From positions 23,006,593-23,070,592 of the forward strand of contig CM043875.1 in the NCBI GenBank assembly GCA_023846275.1: DNA of 64,000 nt, written 5' to 3'. Numbering within the stretch: the first letter of the stretch is position 1; each line of letters begins with the position of its first letter. Positions 1-11,039 of the stretch are shown one piece after another. The notes under the pieces were generated by a model. The model saw only the letters and a program-made list of their open reading frames with translations. It was not told the origin of the DNA and made no database searches. The stretch comes from Vanilla planifolia (Eukaryota; Streptophyta; Magnoliopsida; Asparagales; Orchidaceae). A program made the translations under genes and the position numbers.

Positions 1-1880
1 TTGAGGCCTGCTATAGCAAACACATGCTATTGTTTGTGGTGGCTTTGGCAACAGGAGGCATGCGGCAGTCAATGACACAATGCTTGAGGCACATTTTTTT
101 ATGTTCTCAAGCAATTTCACGGAAGTAAAAATGAAATAAATTAGAAGAATTAAATGCAACAAATGCGCATAAATCGAGGAAAAAAATATCAAGTGGTAGT
201 TGATGAATGTGAAATTGAGGAAAGCTTTTATTTGGCATTAATGGGGGATTGTCGTCGTGGTTGGAACACTGTGAGGGTGGCTTTGATACCAAAAATAATG
301 TTGAAGAGGCAAAAGGTTCTCTTGCAGTAGGATATGAGATAAAAGGTGACGACGACAAGGATGACGACAACGGTGGAGATAAAGTGGAATTGCAATTTGG
401 ATATTGGATCACAACCTAGACTGTGTACGTATTCATGAGGAGAAATTTTATATTGGAGTTTTAAATGGATTACAATACTAAATTTATATCAAAAGCAAAA
501 TGATAAAAATACTATTCTTAATAAAAATATGTAGAAATAATAAAAGATGTAGATGAGAGGATAAAAATATTATGAGAGTCTTATTTATATGACCCATTAC
601 AACACATAATAAAATTAAAAATATAATAAACTATAGAAAAGTTAAACAACGCTATGTAAACCCATTATGGGTTATTTTTTGTGACCAAGTTTATGGCTTA
701 CGACGAAATGGGACCTTCTGTGTTCTGGTTTTCATTGCATTTATTGGATGTATCTAATGTTGAATCGAAGAATGACATTACTTTTGCTTTATTTGAAAAG
801 AAGTATTTATATTGCAAATAACTATTTTCTTTGTTTTCAAGGCCTCATAATTTTCTTATAATGTCTAGGAAGGCCAACATTTAAAAACTTTAGATTTATG
901 ACACCAAACCTTTATCTTTGCTTGAAGATTTTAGCTAATTCAGGGTTTCATTGCATTCAAGGTGATCTTTTCGAATGTAGGATATGTTATTTGGAGCCTT
1001 TAATGAAATTTTTTAACAAGAATATAACCTAGTTGATAGCCTTAGACCATCAACTTGATATATAAGTTTGAGTTTATAATTTTGGTGGAGTTAATTAAAA
1101 TTGAAAGGTTACTACCTTTAATATTTTGGTAGAATATCTAGATGTAATTGTGTGATCTCATACTAACATGTTTAGTGTTGATCATGGTTGTTTTGAATAT
1201 AAATTAAATACCAAGTGTGGATTTACATCTGTAAGGTTGAAGAAGAGAACCATTAATCTCAAAAGGGGAAAGTTATTAAATCTAAAATATGAAAAAGCCC
1301 TTGAAGCTAATTTTATTTGGTCCATATATGGCCTAGGTCGGTTTGCCAATGTTGTGTTGTTAAAAAAAAAGTAATGGCATGTGGAACATTTATGTCAATT
1401 TCTTGCATCTAAACCAAATTTGTCTTGAGTATTCATTTCTTTATGTTTCAAATCAACGATTAGGTGAATTTCTTTTGTTTTATATTGTTATATGGATGTT
1501 TTGCTTGGTTAATTGTCAAGTAAAAATGGTAATGCATGATAAAGGATAAACTTTTCTATTTTTGATTTTGTCACCTCTTATAACAAAGTTATGTTATTTA
1601 GGTTAAAAGAAGTTGGAGCTAAATATTAGTGGATGATTAACCAAGTCTTCACGATCAGATGGGTTAGAACTTTGAGGCGTATGTTGGTGATATATTATTC
1701 AAGAGCAGATCTTTATCTACTTACCTTGTGGATATTCATGAAACATTTGAAACCTTGAGATAGAATAAAATGAGGCTTAGCCCAATTAAATGTACCTCTT
1801 GGGTTGTATAGAATTTGAAGGCATCTAAGTTATTCTGGATCTTCTCTTTGTGCCTTCTCCAAAGTCAATTTGTGATGCAC
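1..1880. other. Non-coding AT-rich stretch
   Basis: No family could be recognised in the translations on either strand. The short open frames (for example 1168-1374) lack homology-like motifs and look like chance. Confidence 0.5.
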
Positions 1881-2810
1881 AAGTCTTGGTCAATTAATTT
1901 CTCAAGCTTGTGACATAACCTTACCATTCTTTAAGATTCTCGAAAAAGTTCTCACAATTAATGGGCTTTTAGTGTGAGCAAGTATTTTATAGGAATAAAA
2001 ATATCTATTTCTTCTCCTATTATTTGCAATCCAAAATTAAGAGGATGATTAGGGGATTTATTCAAAGTCTAGCAAAAAAAAATTGAACCATTCAATATTG
2101 AGGAGACTTGAAAGAAGAAAATGTTTTTTCCATGAAGGAAATTAAGAAAAACAATCATTGCTTGTATTGAGAAGAAGCACATATGGCACATGGGCCCTCC
2201 AATGTGTGCAGCATGTGGCGCACATGATCACATGCTACAGTAGCTCCAGTGCGGCGGAGCATGAGCGTGGGGCTTTGTTCATGTGTGCACAACTGTTTTT
2301 GAGTTTATGAAACTGGGCGCACAACACACCTACATGAGCTCACTAGAACAAGTATGGGGCAAATTGTTGCATGCGTAGATTGCGTGGAAATATAAGTGTA
2401 GCGATCACAAATGCAGATTATGCAACTCCTACAATCTGGTGCAAGTCTTGGTAGATTCATTTCCCAAGTTGGTGACATAGCATTACCATTCTTTAAGATT
2501 CTCAAAAACGTTCTCAGATTTAATGGGCTTTTTAGTGAGAGCAAGAATTTTGTAGGAATAAACATATGGTTTTTTTCTTCTACTATTTGCAATCCAAAGT
2601 TGGGAAGATGATTAGAGGGTCTGTTCAAAGTTTAGCAAAAAAAAAATGAACCATTTAATATTGAGGAGACTTAAAAAGAAGAAAATGTCTTTTTCATGAA
2701 GGATATTAGGAAACAAAATTATTGCTCGCATTGAGAAGAAGCACCCATGGCACATGGAACCTCACAGTGTGCGGCCTGTGGTGCACGCGATCACATTCCA
2801 TAGCAGCTCC
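1881..2810 (+). repeat. Diverged direct duplication, two units offset by about 563 bases
   Basis: Unit 1 (about 1881-2247) and unit 2 (about 2443-2810) run in parallel. Both contain AAGTCTTGGT, TACCATTCTTTAAGATTCTC, TATTTGCAATCCAAA, TATTGAGGAGACTT and TTGAGAAGAAGCAC, and both end in TAGCTCC or AGCTCC. They differ by many substitutions and small indels, so the duplication is old. The plus-strand frame 2411-2611 lies in unit 2 and is broken in unit 1, which argues against it being a gene. Which element this belongs to is unknown. Confidence 0.85.
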
Positions 2811-3249
2811 ATAAGACAAGGTTATTATTAGCTTGCTATTATGCTAATAGAAAATGTCAAATCCATCATGGTCTTCCTTGATAACAAGTTGAGGTAATGA
2901 AGTCAATTAATGTTTCTTGGTTATTTTTTATTTGGGACATGGAAATTTTAGGCTAGTCCTAGTCTCTTGAGGCAATAGGAAGCATTTGTCTATTCCTTGG
3001 TCTAATTTGTTTTATTAATTTGGGATGCCATTTATAATTGTTATTGAATATGTGATTTTGTTTGTGTTTGAAGAGATCTAATCATTTTGTTGACATCTTA
3101 TATATCTATTTGTTAGTCATTCTTGAAGCAACAAAGCAAAACCTCTGAATAAAAATCTTTTTGAAATCCTCAAGCCGTATTTTGATGAGAAGAAAGATTA
3201 GATGGGTAAATAAATTATTAGTTCTTTGGATTTATTGAACTATTTTATG

Positions 3250-4812
3250 GTGGGGAGGGCGTTATAACTTAAACATCAAATGAAAGAAATCACCCAAGGC
3301 TGGTGTGAAGTTGCCATACCCAAGCACCTCTGCCAACTTCCAAACTAAAGAAAGTATAGTATAATTTGGAGTTCTTGCCTTCCTGGATTCAACAACATTC
3401 CAAAGCAACATATCCTTAGCACAATGACTTGCACAATGGAAATGTAGATGCATTGATCCAAGCTCTCTCCAAATTAATCCAAAAGGAGCGCTAGTCACCT
3501 GCATGATACAAAAAGCTATGTAGAGAAGAAGATTAGTCTTCACATTAATGAATGTCGACCATAAGGCAAGTGATTGTGGACCAACTCAATTGTCAAACTA
3601 GTTGAGCATCCTTTCCCCTGATCCAAGAGCTAGATGATATTGTCCACTAATTCTCTAGCCAAGCAAGGTTTCCATGTTGAAGAATATCTCTTCCTAACTT
3701 GGAACAAGCTAGTGCCCTCGTCGCCTTAGCTTGCAAACTCTAGATCCACAGTAATGCATAGTTCTATAGGATGGGGAGCTATTCTAAATAAAGGAGAGGA
3801 TCATTTGCTCTAGCTCTAAGATAATGCTACTGGAACAAGAGTGTTAGACATACAGAACACTAGAATAGTTGACAGCACAAAATTGTTTCAAATTATTTGG
3901 CTCACCAGAGATAATGATTGTGCTCCCCAAGAAGTAACTTTTGTCAATAGCAAACCATATCAGTTAGTTGAAATTAGAGGCTTGAGGGAGAACCCCAGTA
4001 AGTGGGATCCGCAAGTACTTCCCATAAGTAGCTTGTCTCATTCTTAATTTATTGGCAATCATTTTCTTCCACCAAGTACTCTACTGAAGAAAATCTAAGA
4101 CTTTTGGGAATTAACTTGGATTGAAGCCAAAGAATAGGTAGATAAAATATCTAATAGTTCAACAACAATGACAGAGGTCACAAATCCATATCTAGGACTT
4201 TTGGGAATTAACTTGGCTTGAAGCCAAAGAATAGGTAGACAAAATATCTAATTGTTCAACAACAACGACAGAGGTCACAAATCCATATAAGATCTCTTCA
4301 TCTATGAACAAGAGGTGGGTGATCTACAAAGTGGAAGGACAAGCACAAATGTCAATCGTTGCCCTTAGCTCAAAACATTGTTGAATAAAAAATGATAGGT
4401 TCTACCGAGTAGATAATGAACTAATAATGAGAAAATGGAAAATTTTGTCGAAGACCACATGATGCTATAATTTAGGGTAACTTTTTACCATTAAGAAGTA
4501 CATTGTAATTGGATGCAGAGATACAAGCATGAACCCAAGCACATCAAATATTAGGAAACCCCATCTAACATGAGATAATAAGGAGAAAATCCTAGTGAAC
4601 CTTATTGTGGGCTTGCTCCATATTGACCTAATAGCCATAGAACCCTTCAATGATGACGAGCAAGATAAATGCACTTGATCGACAATTAATTGTCCCTTGA
4701 CAAAGGCAATAAAAACTAGATGGGCTTTTTGAAACCAATTGAAAAGAACCTTAGCCACCATCTCATAGATCGAGTTGACAATTTTTGTGATGATTTTGAT
4801 TTTAATATAATG
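3250..4812 (-). mobile_element. LINE (L1-like) reverse-transcriptase fragment
   Basis: Reading the minus strand from about 4812, three RT signatures appear in order, in different frames: KIITKIV...VLFNWF then FVKGQLIVDQVHLS; VDMEQAHNKVH, the KxDxxKAYD-type motif A; and MGFPNI*CAWVHACIS with NYNVLLNG, then GLRQNFPFSHY in place of GLRQGDPLSPY. Stops and frameshifts interrupt throughout. The 3' part (3543-3262) is an open frame that fits the region after the RT but has no decisive motif. The 5' half is missing. Because it contains its own motif A, it is a different copy from the LINE at 6.8-10.5 kb, which also reaches motif A. Confidence 0.75.
4094..4287 (+). repeat. 97-base tandem duplication inside the LINE fragment
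   Basis: Two adjacent units with a period of 97 bases; ACTTTTGGGAATTAACTTGG begins at 4100 and again at 4197. Both units continue to CACAAATCCATAT with only a few substitutions. It is a recent local duplication of the RT region on the minus strand. Confidence 0.93.
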
Positions 4813-5440
4813 TCAAACAACCAAGTTGTAATAAAACATTTTAAATTTTTTTAAACAATTAGAACATTGTTACATCATTACCAAATCCAATGGAATAAAA
4901 GTAAAATAGCAAATAAAAAAAAAGATCACATGAGGGGTTTTTTAGGTGATTTGGCTCACCTCGTGCCTCCTTCTAGCCCTAGCCAACCTAGCTGAGTTTC
5001 CTCTAATCCACATCATTTTGTCATAAAAAGGAGGGATAAATCAAATACAAATGGCATGGAGAGGAGACACAAAAAATAGAACAATGGTTTCAATTAGTAC
5101 AAAGTTTACAAAACTTAGCAGTAAGGCTTACAAGGTACTTATACCTTTTATCCCTTTAAAATAGTAGTGGCATTGATCTAAATGAATAAAAGATGTTACC
5201 AATATGCTCTGAACAAAGAGTGATGCGTGAGGATGAAGGATGAATCATTAAAAACAAGCAGGAAGTCCAACTGGAAGAGAGAATCTTCTTGTTGAGCTTT
5301 TTTTTTTCCATATTGCAATATGTATCATTAGCCTATTCTCTTTGAAATATATTATTATTTATACTAATGGTAGTCCCAAAATTAGATATAGTGGTTGCAA
5401 CTGCTAATTGAGCTTTCCAAAGTTGTTTAAAATAGTTGCT
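4813..5440. other. Intergenic repeat-derived sequence, unclassified
   Basis: No coding signal was recognised. A relatively GC-rich patch at about 4950-5030 (GGCTCACCTCGTGCCTCC) stands out from the AT-rich flanks but matches no family I know. Confidence 0.35.
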
Positions 5441-6530
5441 ATATCTTCAAGATTATGTTTGTATTAGTATGTCGCAACAATTGTATCAGCACGATAAGGA
5501 TGATACTAAGATCATCCCTGATAATGTGACAACACGACTAGCGTAATACAATTGTCAATGACTTATTATACAAGTACTAAAAATGTCTTTTGTATTGTAC
5601 GTTGCAAATAGTTTTGGAATGAGGACCAGCATATTAATATAGATACAAAAAATTTATATTATTTAAGTTCTTAAGATGTCACACTAGGTAATCATAAAGA
5701 TTATACAAGCATGCACAGTTCATTTCTATTGTTCAAATGGATCATACATGTGTGAATGTTAATTGTGATTGTACAATAATTTTTTCTTGTAAGTGTCGAG
5801 CTTTTGGGAAAATTTTGTATATTATGAACGTATAAGTACAACTATTGTACGATTATGTAATAATTAACTTATCAAGATTCGATAAGATAGTCATATGCAT
5901 ATAATAGAATTATTGTAGTTGTACAATAACATTATAACAATCTTTGACGTGGGACAATGAATTGTACAAATGTACTACATGGATTGCTATTGTACATTAA
6001 TGTTTACTCAAACAGTAAGTAGTAGTATTAGATAATGATCGTACTTACACAATACTGATATCATATTTGTATGATATAATAAAAGTATTTCTATTCTAAG
6101 TTTTTTAAAGTTATATGTTATGTGGAATTGATCATACAATTATGATACACTACTTAGTACTATATGGTACAACAAACATCATAAAACTTGGACTTGATAT
6201 ACATGCGGTTGTATCGAAACAATATATATATTGTACATGTCCGATTATAATAGGCTTATATATGAATAAATTCTGAGAGGAAAAGAAAGGCATACTCATA
6301 GGAAATTGGCTTCGTAGTCATGATAATAGTAATTACTCAACTCTCAGAATATGAACAAGACATTTACAAGGCCAATATCTTCTATGATCGAGTTTGCACA
6401 CTATTCTAAATCCAAACAACGGTCGTATCTGTATGATGGAGTCATCGTACCTACACGATGCCATGAAAACTTCAAATTCGGCTGTTACTATAAGCTTTAA
6501 CGCAGACCGTACACGTGCCATCATAAAGTA
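5440..6530 (-). repeat. Unclassified CpG-rich, TGTAC/CGTA-rich repeat, copy 1
   Basis: Dense in short words such as TTGTAC, GTACGAT, TCGTAC and CGATAAG, with CpG far more frequent than in the surrounding DNA. Its reverse complement shares ordered anchors with 23.19-24.35 kb: TACGACCGTTGTTTG, GAGAGTTGAG, TCTCAGAATTT, then CTATTATAA. No coding domain was recognised; the minus-strand frame 6333-6524 has no known motif. Ends are approximate and no terminal repeats were found. Confidence 0.5.
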
Positions 6531-6785
6531 ATGAGAAATGAGGCTTGTTTTAAATTTAATTTTGATAACTTAAAGCTTGAATTGAATTTAGAATACTTTA
6601 TAGTAATATTACCAATGTATTTATGTAATTCTAGAGAACTTATAACTCATGAAGCATTTATTTGTTAAGAGAATGCATGCATGAATTAAACAAATCTTAA
6701 GTGTCACTTTTATGAATGATAAAAATTTGACATTCTGACTGAATTAGTTGTAGAAAATGATCAACTCCAAGTGGTTAGTCGCTCC

Positions 6786-7081
6786 ACAAAGAACTTTTCT
6801 TCACTGCTTTATGATCTGTAAGTTGAGCCATCCATGAGCGAGGGTCTTCAAGCTTTATTGAACTCCAAGTACATCAACCTTGCTCTGCCACTCACTGCTT
6901 TCATCATCAAAATCAAAAGTTTGGTTTTGTGATCATCATCCTCAAGGGTACAACAAAAGTTGCACAAGCTAATCGACTGATATTGGCTGTGGGTTGTCCC
7001 TTCCACTTTGGGAACCAAAACCACTAAAGTGTTATTCCACCAACTTGAGGGCATATGAGTAGTGGAGAATACTTGATCCAC
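6786..7081 (-). pseudogene. LINE reverse-transcriptase N-terminal relic
   Basis: The minus strand reads PSSWWNNTLVVLVPKVEGTT, then QYQSISLCNF, equivalent to the W..T.I.LIPK...P..FRPISLCN signature of plant LINE RTs. MYLEFNKA follows, equivalent to the K-L-D-x-x-K-A of motif A. The segment between them is shorter than usual, implying an internal deletion. Confidence 0.78.
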
Positions 7082-7599
7082 GATTTTGGTAATATCACCC
7101 TCTATATTCTTTCAAGAATGAGCTAGTGATACTATCCAACCTTCAGGCATGGTTTGTTATAAATGAGAACATGGCACTGCAAATCTTAGAAGTGATTGTA
7201 GCCCAACAATGCCACTTCTTGAAGGGTAAGAGTGGCCCTCAAAATCAACAATTCAAAGATACTAGAACAATGGGAGTTTGAGACCTACTTGTGGCTAAAG
7301 AAATCATGCAAGATTGAAGCAAATTTTGCATCTCTTGGGAATGCACAATACAACCTGAATAGTCAATCATGCAAGGCATATGATTCTATTGATTTTAAGA
7401 TATAATGGCCCTCCGAAAGAAAGAAATATTGTGGTTTCCCAATGGAGGCCACCTAATATTGGTCCTTTGTCACTACATATCTCAGCCTTGGCTAGACTAT
7501 TATGATATTCAATTACAAGGTGCAACAACAACTAATGTTTACTAGGCTCAAGAAAACCCATGTGCAACTCCTTTGTCTGAAGCTCCAAGATAGAGCTCG

Positions 7600-8495
7600 C
7601 CTAATGCTAATAAAAAAAGGACAAATTCCCTAACTCTGTTTGCTCTATTTACACAAGGCATGGAGTGTATATGATAGTTTCGTACAAAGAATAATGGTGG
7701 GCTCATTGCAGGTATATCGAGTTTAAGAAGAAGAGGCCATGTTTGTTATTGTAGGATAAGTAAACCAAACATCTTCAAACTTAGCCTTCCGCCTGAGACG
7801 ATGGATTCCAACTAGTGGAACAAGATAAACATGGGACAATGATAAGATCTTTGTCAAGATGGTGAATAGTCATTCTAGGAAACAACTACATGCCCAAAGA
7901 GTTGAGGAATACTCTATCCAACCTCTCAAAAATACATGCCCTATTGGGCCTATTATTACACTATGTATGCAAGTTCCCTACAAACCCAATATTATAAAGA
8001 TCATTAGCTTAGATGAACTATACAAACTCCTTTTCCTTAGAGAATGGAATGCCCTTCCCTGTTTCTTTTTTAGCTCGAGAAAGGGTAATATTAAAGTTAT
8101 CTTTGATAACCATAAGCACTAAACTAGAGGAACATTGATATGCAAAATCTCACATAGCCCTTCATTGTGTATATTCTTTTGAGGCAAAAATAGAACAGAA
8201 AGGTCATGGATCCATTCTCATATTAGAAACCTCAAGAATAATAGCTTAATATGATAAAGACATTGACATGAATAAACTATCTTTATAAATAATGATATTA
8301 TCAGATTTCCCCATAAATCACTCCATAAAGTAATCCCAATTCTTCCCCAAAAATCTTTTTCTTGTCAAGAAAAGGAATCCATGTCTCTAGGAATGCCGCG
8401 AGGAAGATCTTGTCTTGTCGAACCATCTCTTGTAGATGAGTCCTCGAGCGGGACTTCCTCACCCCTCGGATGTTCCACGATAAGGCACCAATCAT
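7600..8495 (-). pseudogene. LINE endonuclease (APE-like) relic
   Basis: The minus-strand frame starting at 8495 reads ALSWNIRGVRKSRSRTHLQE, then FLAAFLETW. This is the plant L1 endonuclease start (LSWNIRGxG...LxET), with the Asn of the first catalytic motif and the Glu of the LxET motif preserved. Downstream the frame is broken and the later catalytic motifs could not be traced with confidence. Confidence 0.75.
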
Positions 8496-9269
8496 GGGAT
8501 GCCGAGGGAGGATTGAAGGACACCACTCCCTTGCCTACTTTTTTCTGATTAGTGATTTGATCTACTCCTTGTAGATTCTTCCACATTGGAACCCAACTCC
8601 ATAAGCTCCCTACTCCAATTCTTTGCGGAGCCGCAGTCATTAACAATGTTAGAAGAAGCAGAATGATTTATAGCCATGGTACAATCAGTCTCCAATTGTG
8701 TCTACCCACTTGCTGAACCCACGGCTCCATCAAGTCTTATAACGCTGTAGATTTTTCTGGCTGTAAAGAATAACACACCCACTGGCACTTTTGTCATTGT
8801 GCACAGCAACGTCCAAAACAGGGTTCATGGGCAGACTTGGGCATTGAGGGGAGGAGGCTCTTGGAAACCTGGAGCTATCAGCTGTATGCATCTCAGGAGG
8901 AGATGGGTTCATCATCACTGGGTACTTTTGCAGGATAGAGGGCACTGGTTGCTTTTCAGCTGCAGGATTCATGGTGAGACCTTGGGCCAGGGCAGAAGGG
9001 GAGGGCTAGAGCTTTGGTTGGCACTCAGTTTGCAGCATGGAACCTGAAATAGTATTTTTATAGCCAAGAACTGGGGGCTGAGATGTGGTAGAGGTGTTAT
9101 GGCTTTGTCGCCACTGCCGTAGAGTAACTTTTATCCATGGACCATGGGACAGTGTCCCTTCCTTATTCACAGGATTGGATTAGGGAAGCTTGAAAGCATT
9201 CTTAGAGATGGACTGGGATGGGGGTGCAATACTGTTAGGAGGATCAGAACATTTGGGAGTAGTGTCACG

Positions 9270-9364
9270 TGTGATTGGCAAGCACTAGTAATGTGGCCAA
9301 CCTGCCTGCAATAAAAAAAAAAAATAGACAGTGAGTCTGTCATACTCAAAGCATTGGTAGACAT
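9270..9364 (-). pseudogene. LINE ORF1 CCHC zinc-knuckle relic
   Basis: The minus-strand peptide FFYCRQVGHITSACQ retains C-x4-GH-x4-C of a retroviral-type zinc knuckle; the first Cys is replaced. A poly-A tract, TTTTTTTTTTTT on the minus strand, lies just upstream. It sits at the expected place after the DUF4283 core. Confidence 0.65.
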
Positions 9365-9399
9365 GATCCGGAGGCCAAGTAAGCTACATGCTGATCAGG

Positions 9400-9930
9400 A
9401 GGGGCTTTGAAATAGTTATTTGAATACAAACATGGGCATTCTCTCCCGTTCCTTAGAGATCATGACCTTGTCCAATTGCATCGGTGTTCCAATAGCACAA
9501 GCAATTCGAATCAGATTCTCCCAATCCCAATGTGTAAGTGGAAGCTCAGGCAGTTGAACCCAAATTGGAGCAGACACAAGTGTCGAGAAACTGGGTTTAC
9601 ATGGAGTGGTTTAGGTGTGTTGAGGCCTAGAATTTGGTTCGCAATGGTCCAAGGACCACCATTCCTTACATAGTTTTGGTCCGCCATGATATCGTAGTGA
9701 AACAAAAAAACAGTTGTGGCCAATGTCAAGCATCTGAAAGCCTTCAAAGTGCCCCCAGTGCCTTTGGAGTTCCTTAACATCCAAAGAAAAGAGAAATGAC
9801 CTCCATAGGGGTGTCCAATCACATCATTCCTGGATAGCATCTTTGTTCTCATGCAACACAGTGGACATACTGATCTTATCATCGCAAATAAAAGGTTTGT
9901 CTGTAGGCACAAGCTTGGAAATATCCACAT
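9400..9930 (-). pseudogene. LINE ORF1 relic, DUF4283-like domain
   Basis: Across two frames the minus strand reads YVRNGGPWTIANQILGL, then after a frame change WVQLPELPLTHWDWENL, then IRIACAIGTPMQLDKV. This GGPW...WVQLP...W..ENL..IA.AIGTP pattern is the hallmark of the nucleic-acid-binding DUF4283 region of plant LINE ORF1 proteins. At least one frameshift near 9,560 separates the halves. Confidence 0.82.
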
Positions 9931-11039
9931 TACTTGGCTTGGTCCCCATTAGCTGAGCACCTGTCTTAGATTGTGATCCCATACGGTCAGGCTCTGATCT
10001 AGCCTCATAAGAATGCAATGATTCCCAAGGTGCATCCACAAATGCCTTGGTGGCATTATCAAAAACGGTTGACAAGTGCTATCCAGGAGCAAGATTGACA
10101 CCAGGTGTGGTCATGGATTGACCGCCACAGAGGAGCACAGTACCACCAGCAATGTCAATGTTAGGTATGTGGCATTTTCAAAAGCACTAGGCATGCATTA
10201 AGAAACAGGCATTGCAGTAGTGGCAGAACAACAACCCCCTTTGGGCATTAGATGCTTGAAACAGGAGCAACATTAGCAGAAACTGAAAGAGAAGCAGGTT
10301 TCTGTACATCTACCATTGGATCATGGTTGTGGAAATACATTTTTTTCTCATGGATGATATCCTCATCATCCTCGTCAAACTTGCCATACACAATGCCATT
10401 CCCAAGAATGGTGATATCATCCTTAAGCAGCTTGATGAGAGAGTATTATCACCTTCAAATAAGCCAGACGTGCTAGCCACCCTGTCTGCATTAGTAGAAG
10501 CCTGAGATGTTCCCTCTGAAAGGTGCTTGGGGTTGACATCTTTCATCAAAAGCCAGAGCTGTCACCATCCAGCAGTGGCTCAGCCACGTGAGTTTCCTTG
10601 AATCTCCCAATTTTTGTAAATCCTATCAGAGGGGTTTCTTGCTAAACCTTGAGAGCCTTTTAGGGAAAGTCTTGCTCAAATGGTTTACTGGTTTTTTGAA
10701 TTACAGTATCAGGCCTACATACTATTATTTGTTTTAGTCCTTCCAGAATCTGATTTTTTCAAAGAAAAGAACTAAAGCAATGGACAAATGTACAACTACT
10801 GAATTTATCTGTTCATCGAAGTTATTGCACACAACAAATCAGTGCATTCAAGTACATGTATTATTGTAAAATACCAGAAAATAGTTAGGCAGATATTCAT
10901 TGATCATTCAATACATTTTGCCAAAAAAGATATTACAGATAATTTTATTATTTGGAGCTGCAAAACTTACAAAAGTTTAATTCAAAACTTTTTTGAGAGT
11001 TTGTCTTAGTTTATCTAATCAATTTTTTAAATGTCTTCT

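Larger units (their letters stand above)
6786..10550 (-). mobile_element. Degenerate LINE (L1-like) retrotransposon: ORF1, endonuclease and N-terminal RT
   Basis: Minus-strand order is correct for a plant LINE: an acidic ORF1 N-terminus (about 10.5-10.3 kb, with ILGNGIVYGKFDEDDE), a DUF4283-like ORF1 core (9.93-9.4 kb), a zinc knuckle (about 9.3 kb), an apurinic endonuclease start (8.49 kb) and the RT N-terminus (7.08-6.79 kb). Stops and frameshifts break every module. The element stops around RT motif A, so the rest of the RT, zf-RVT and RNase H are absent. Confidence 0.82.

Noticed and set aside
4792-6924. A 2.1-kb insertion splitting one LINE, flanked by TTTTGTGAT at 4783 and 6925
   Set aside because: Both flanking LINE pieces carry RT motif A, so they are not two halves of one copy. 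The nine-base match is short and AT-rich and can arise by chance.
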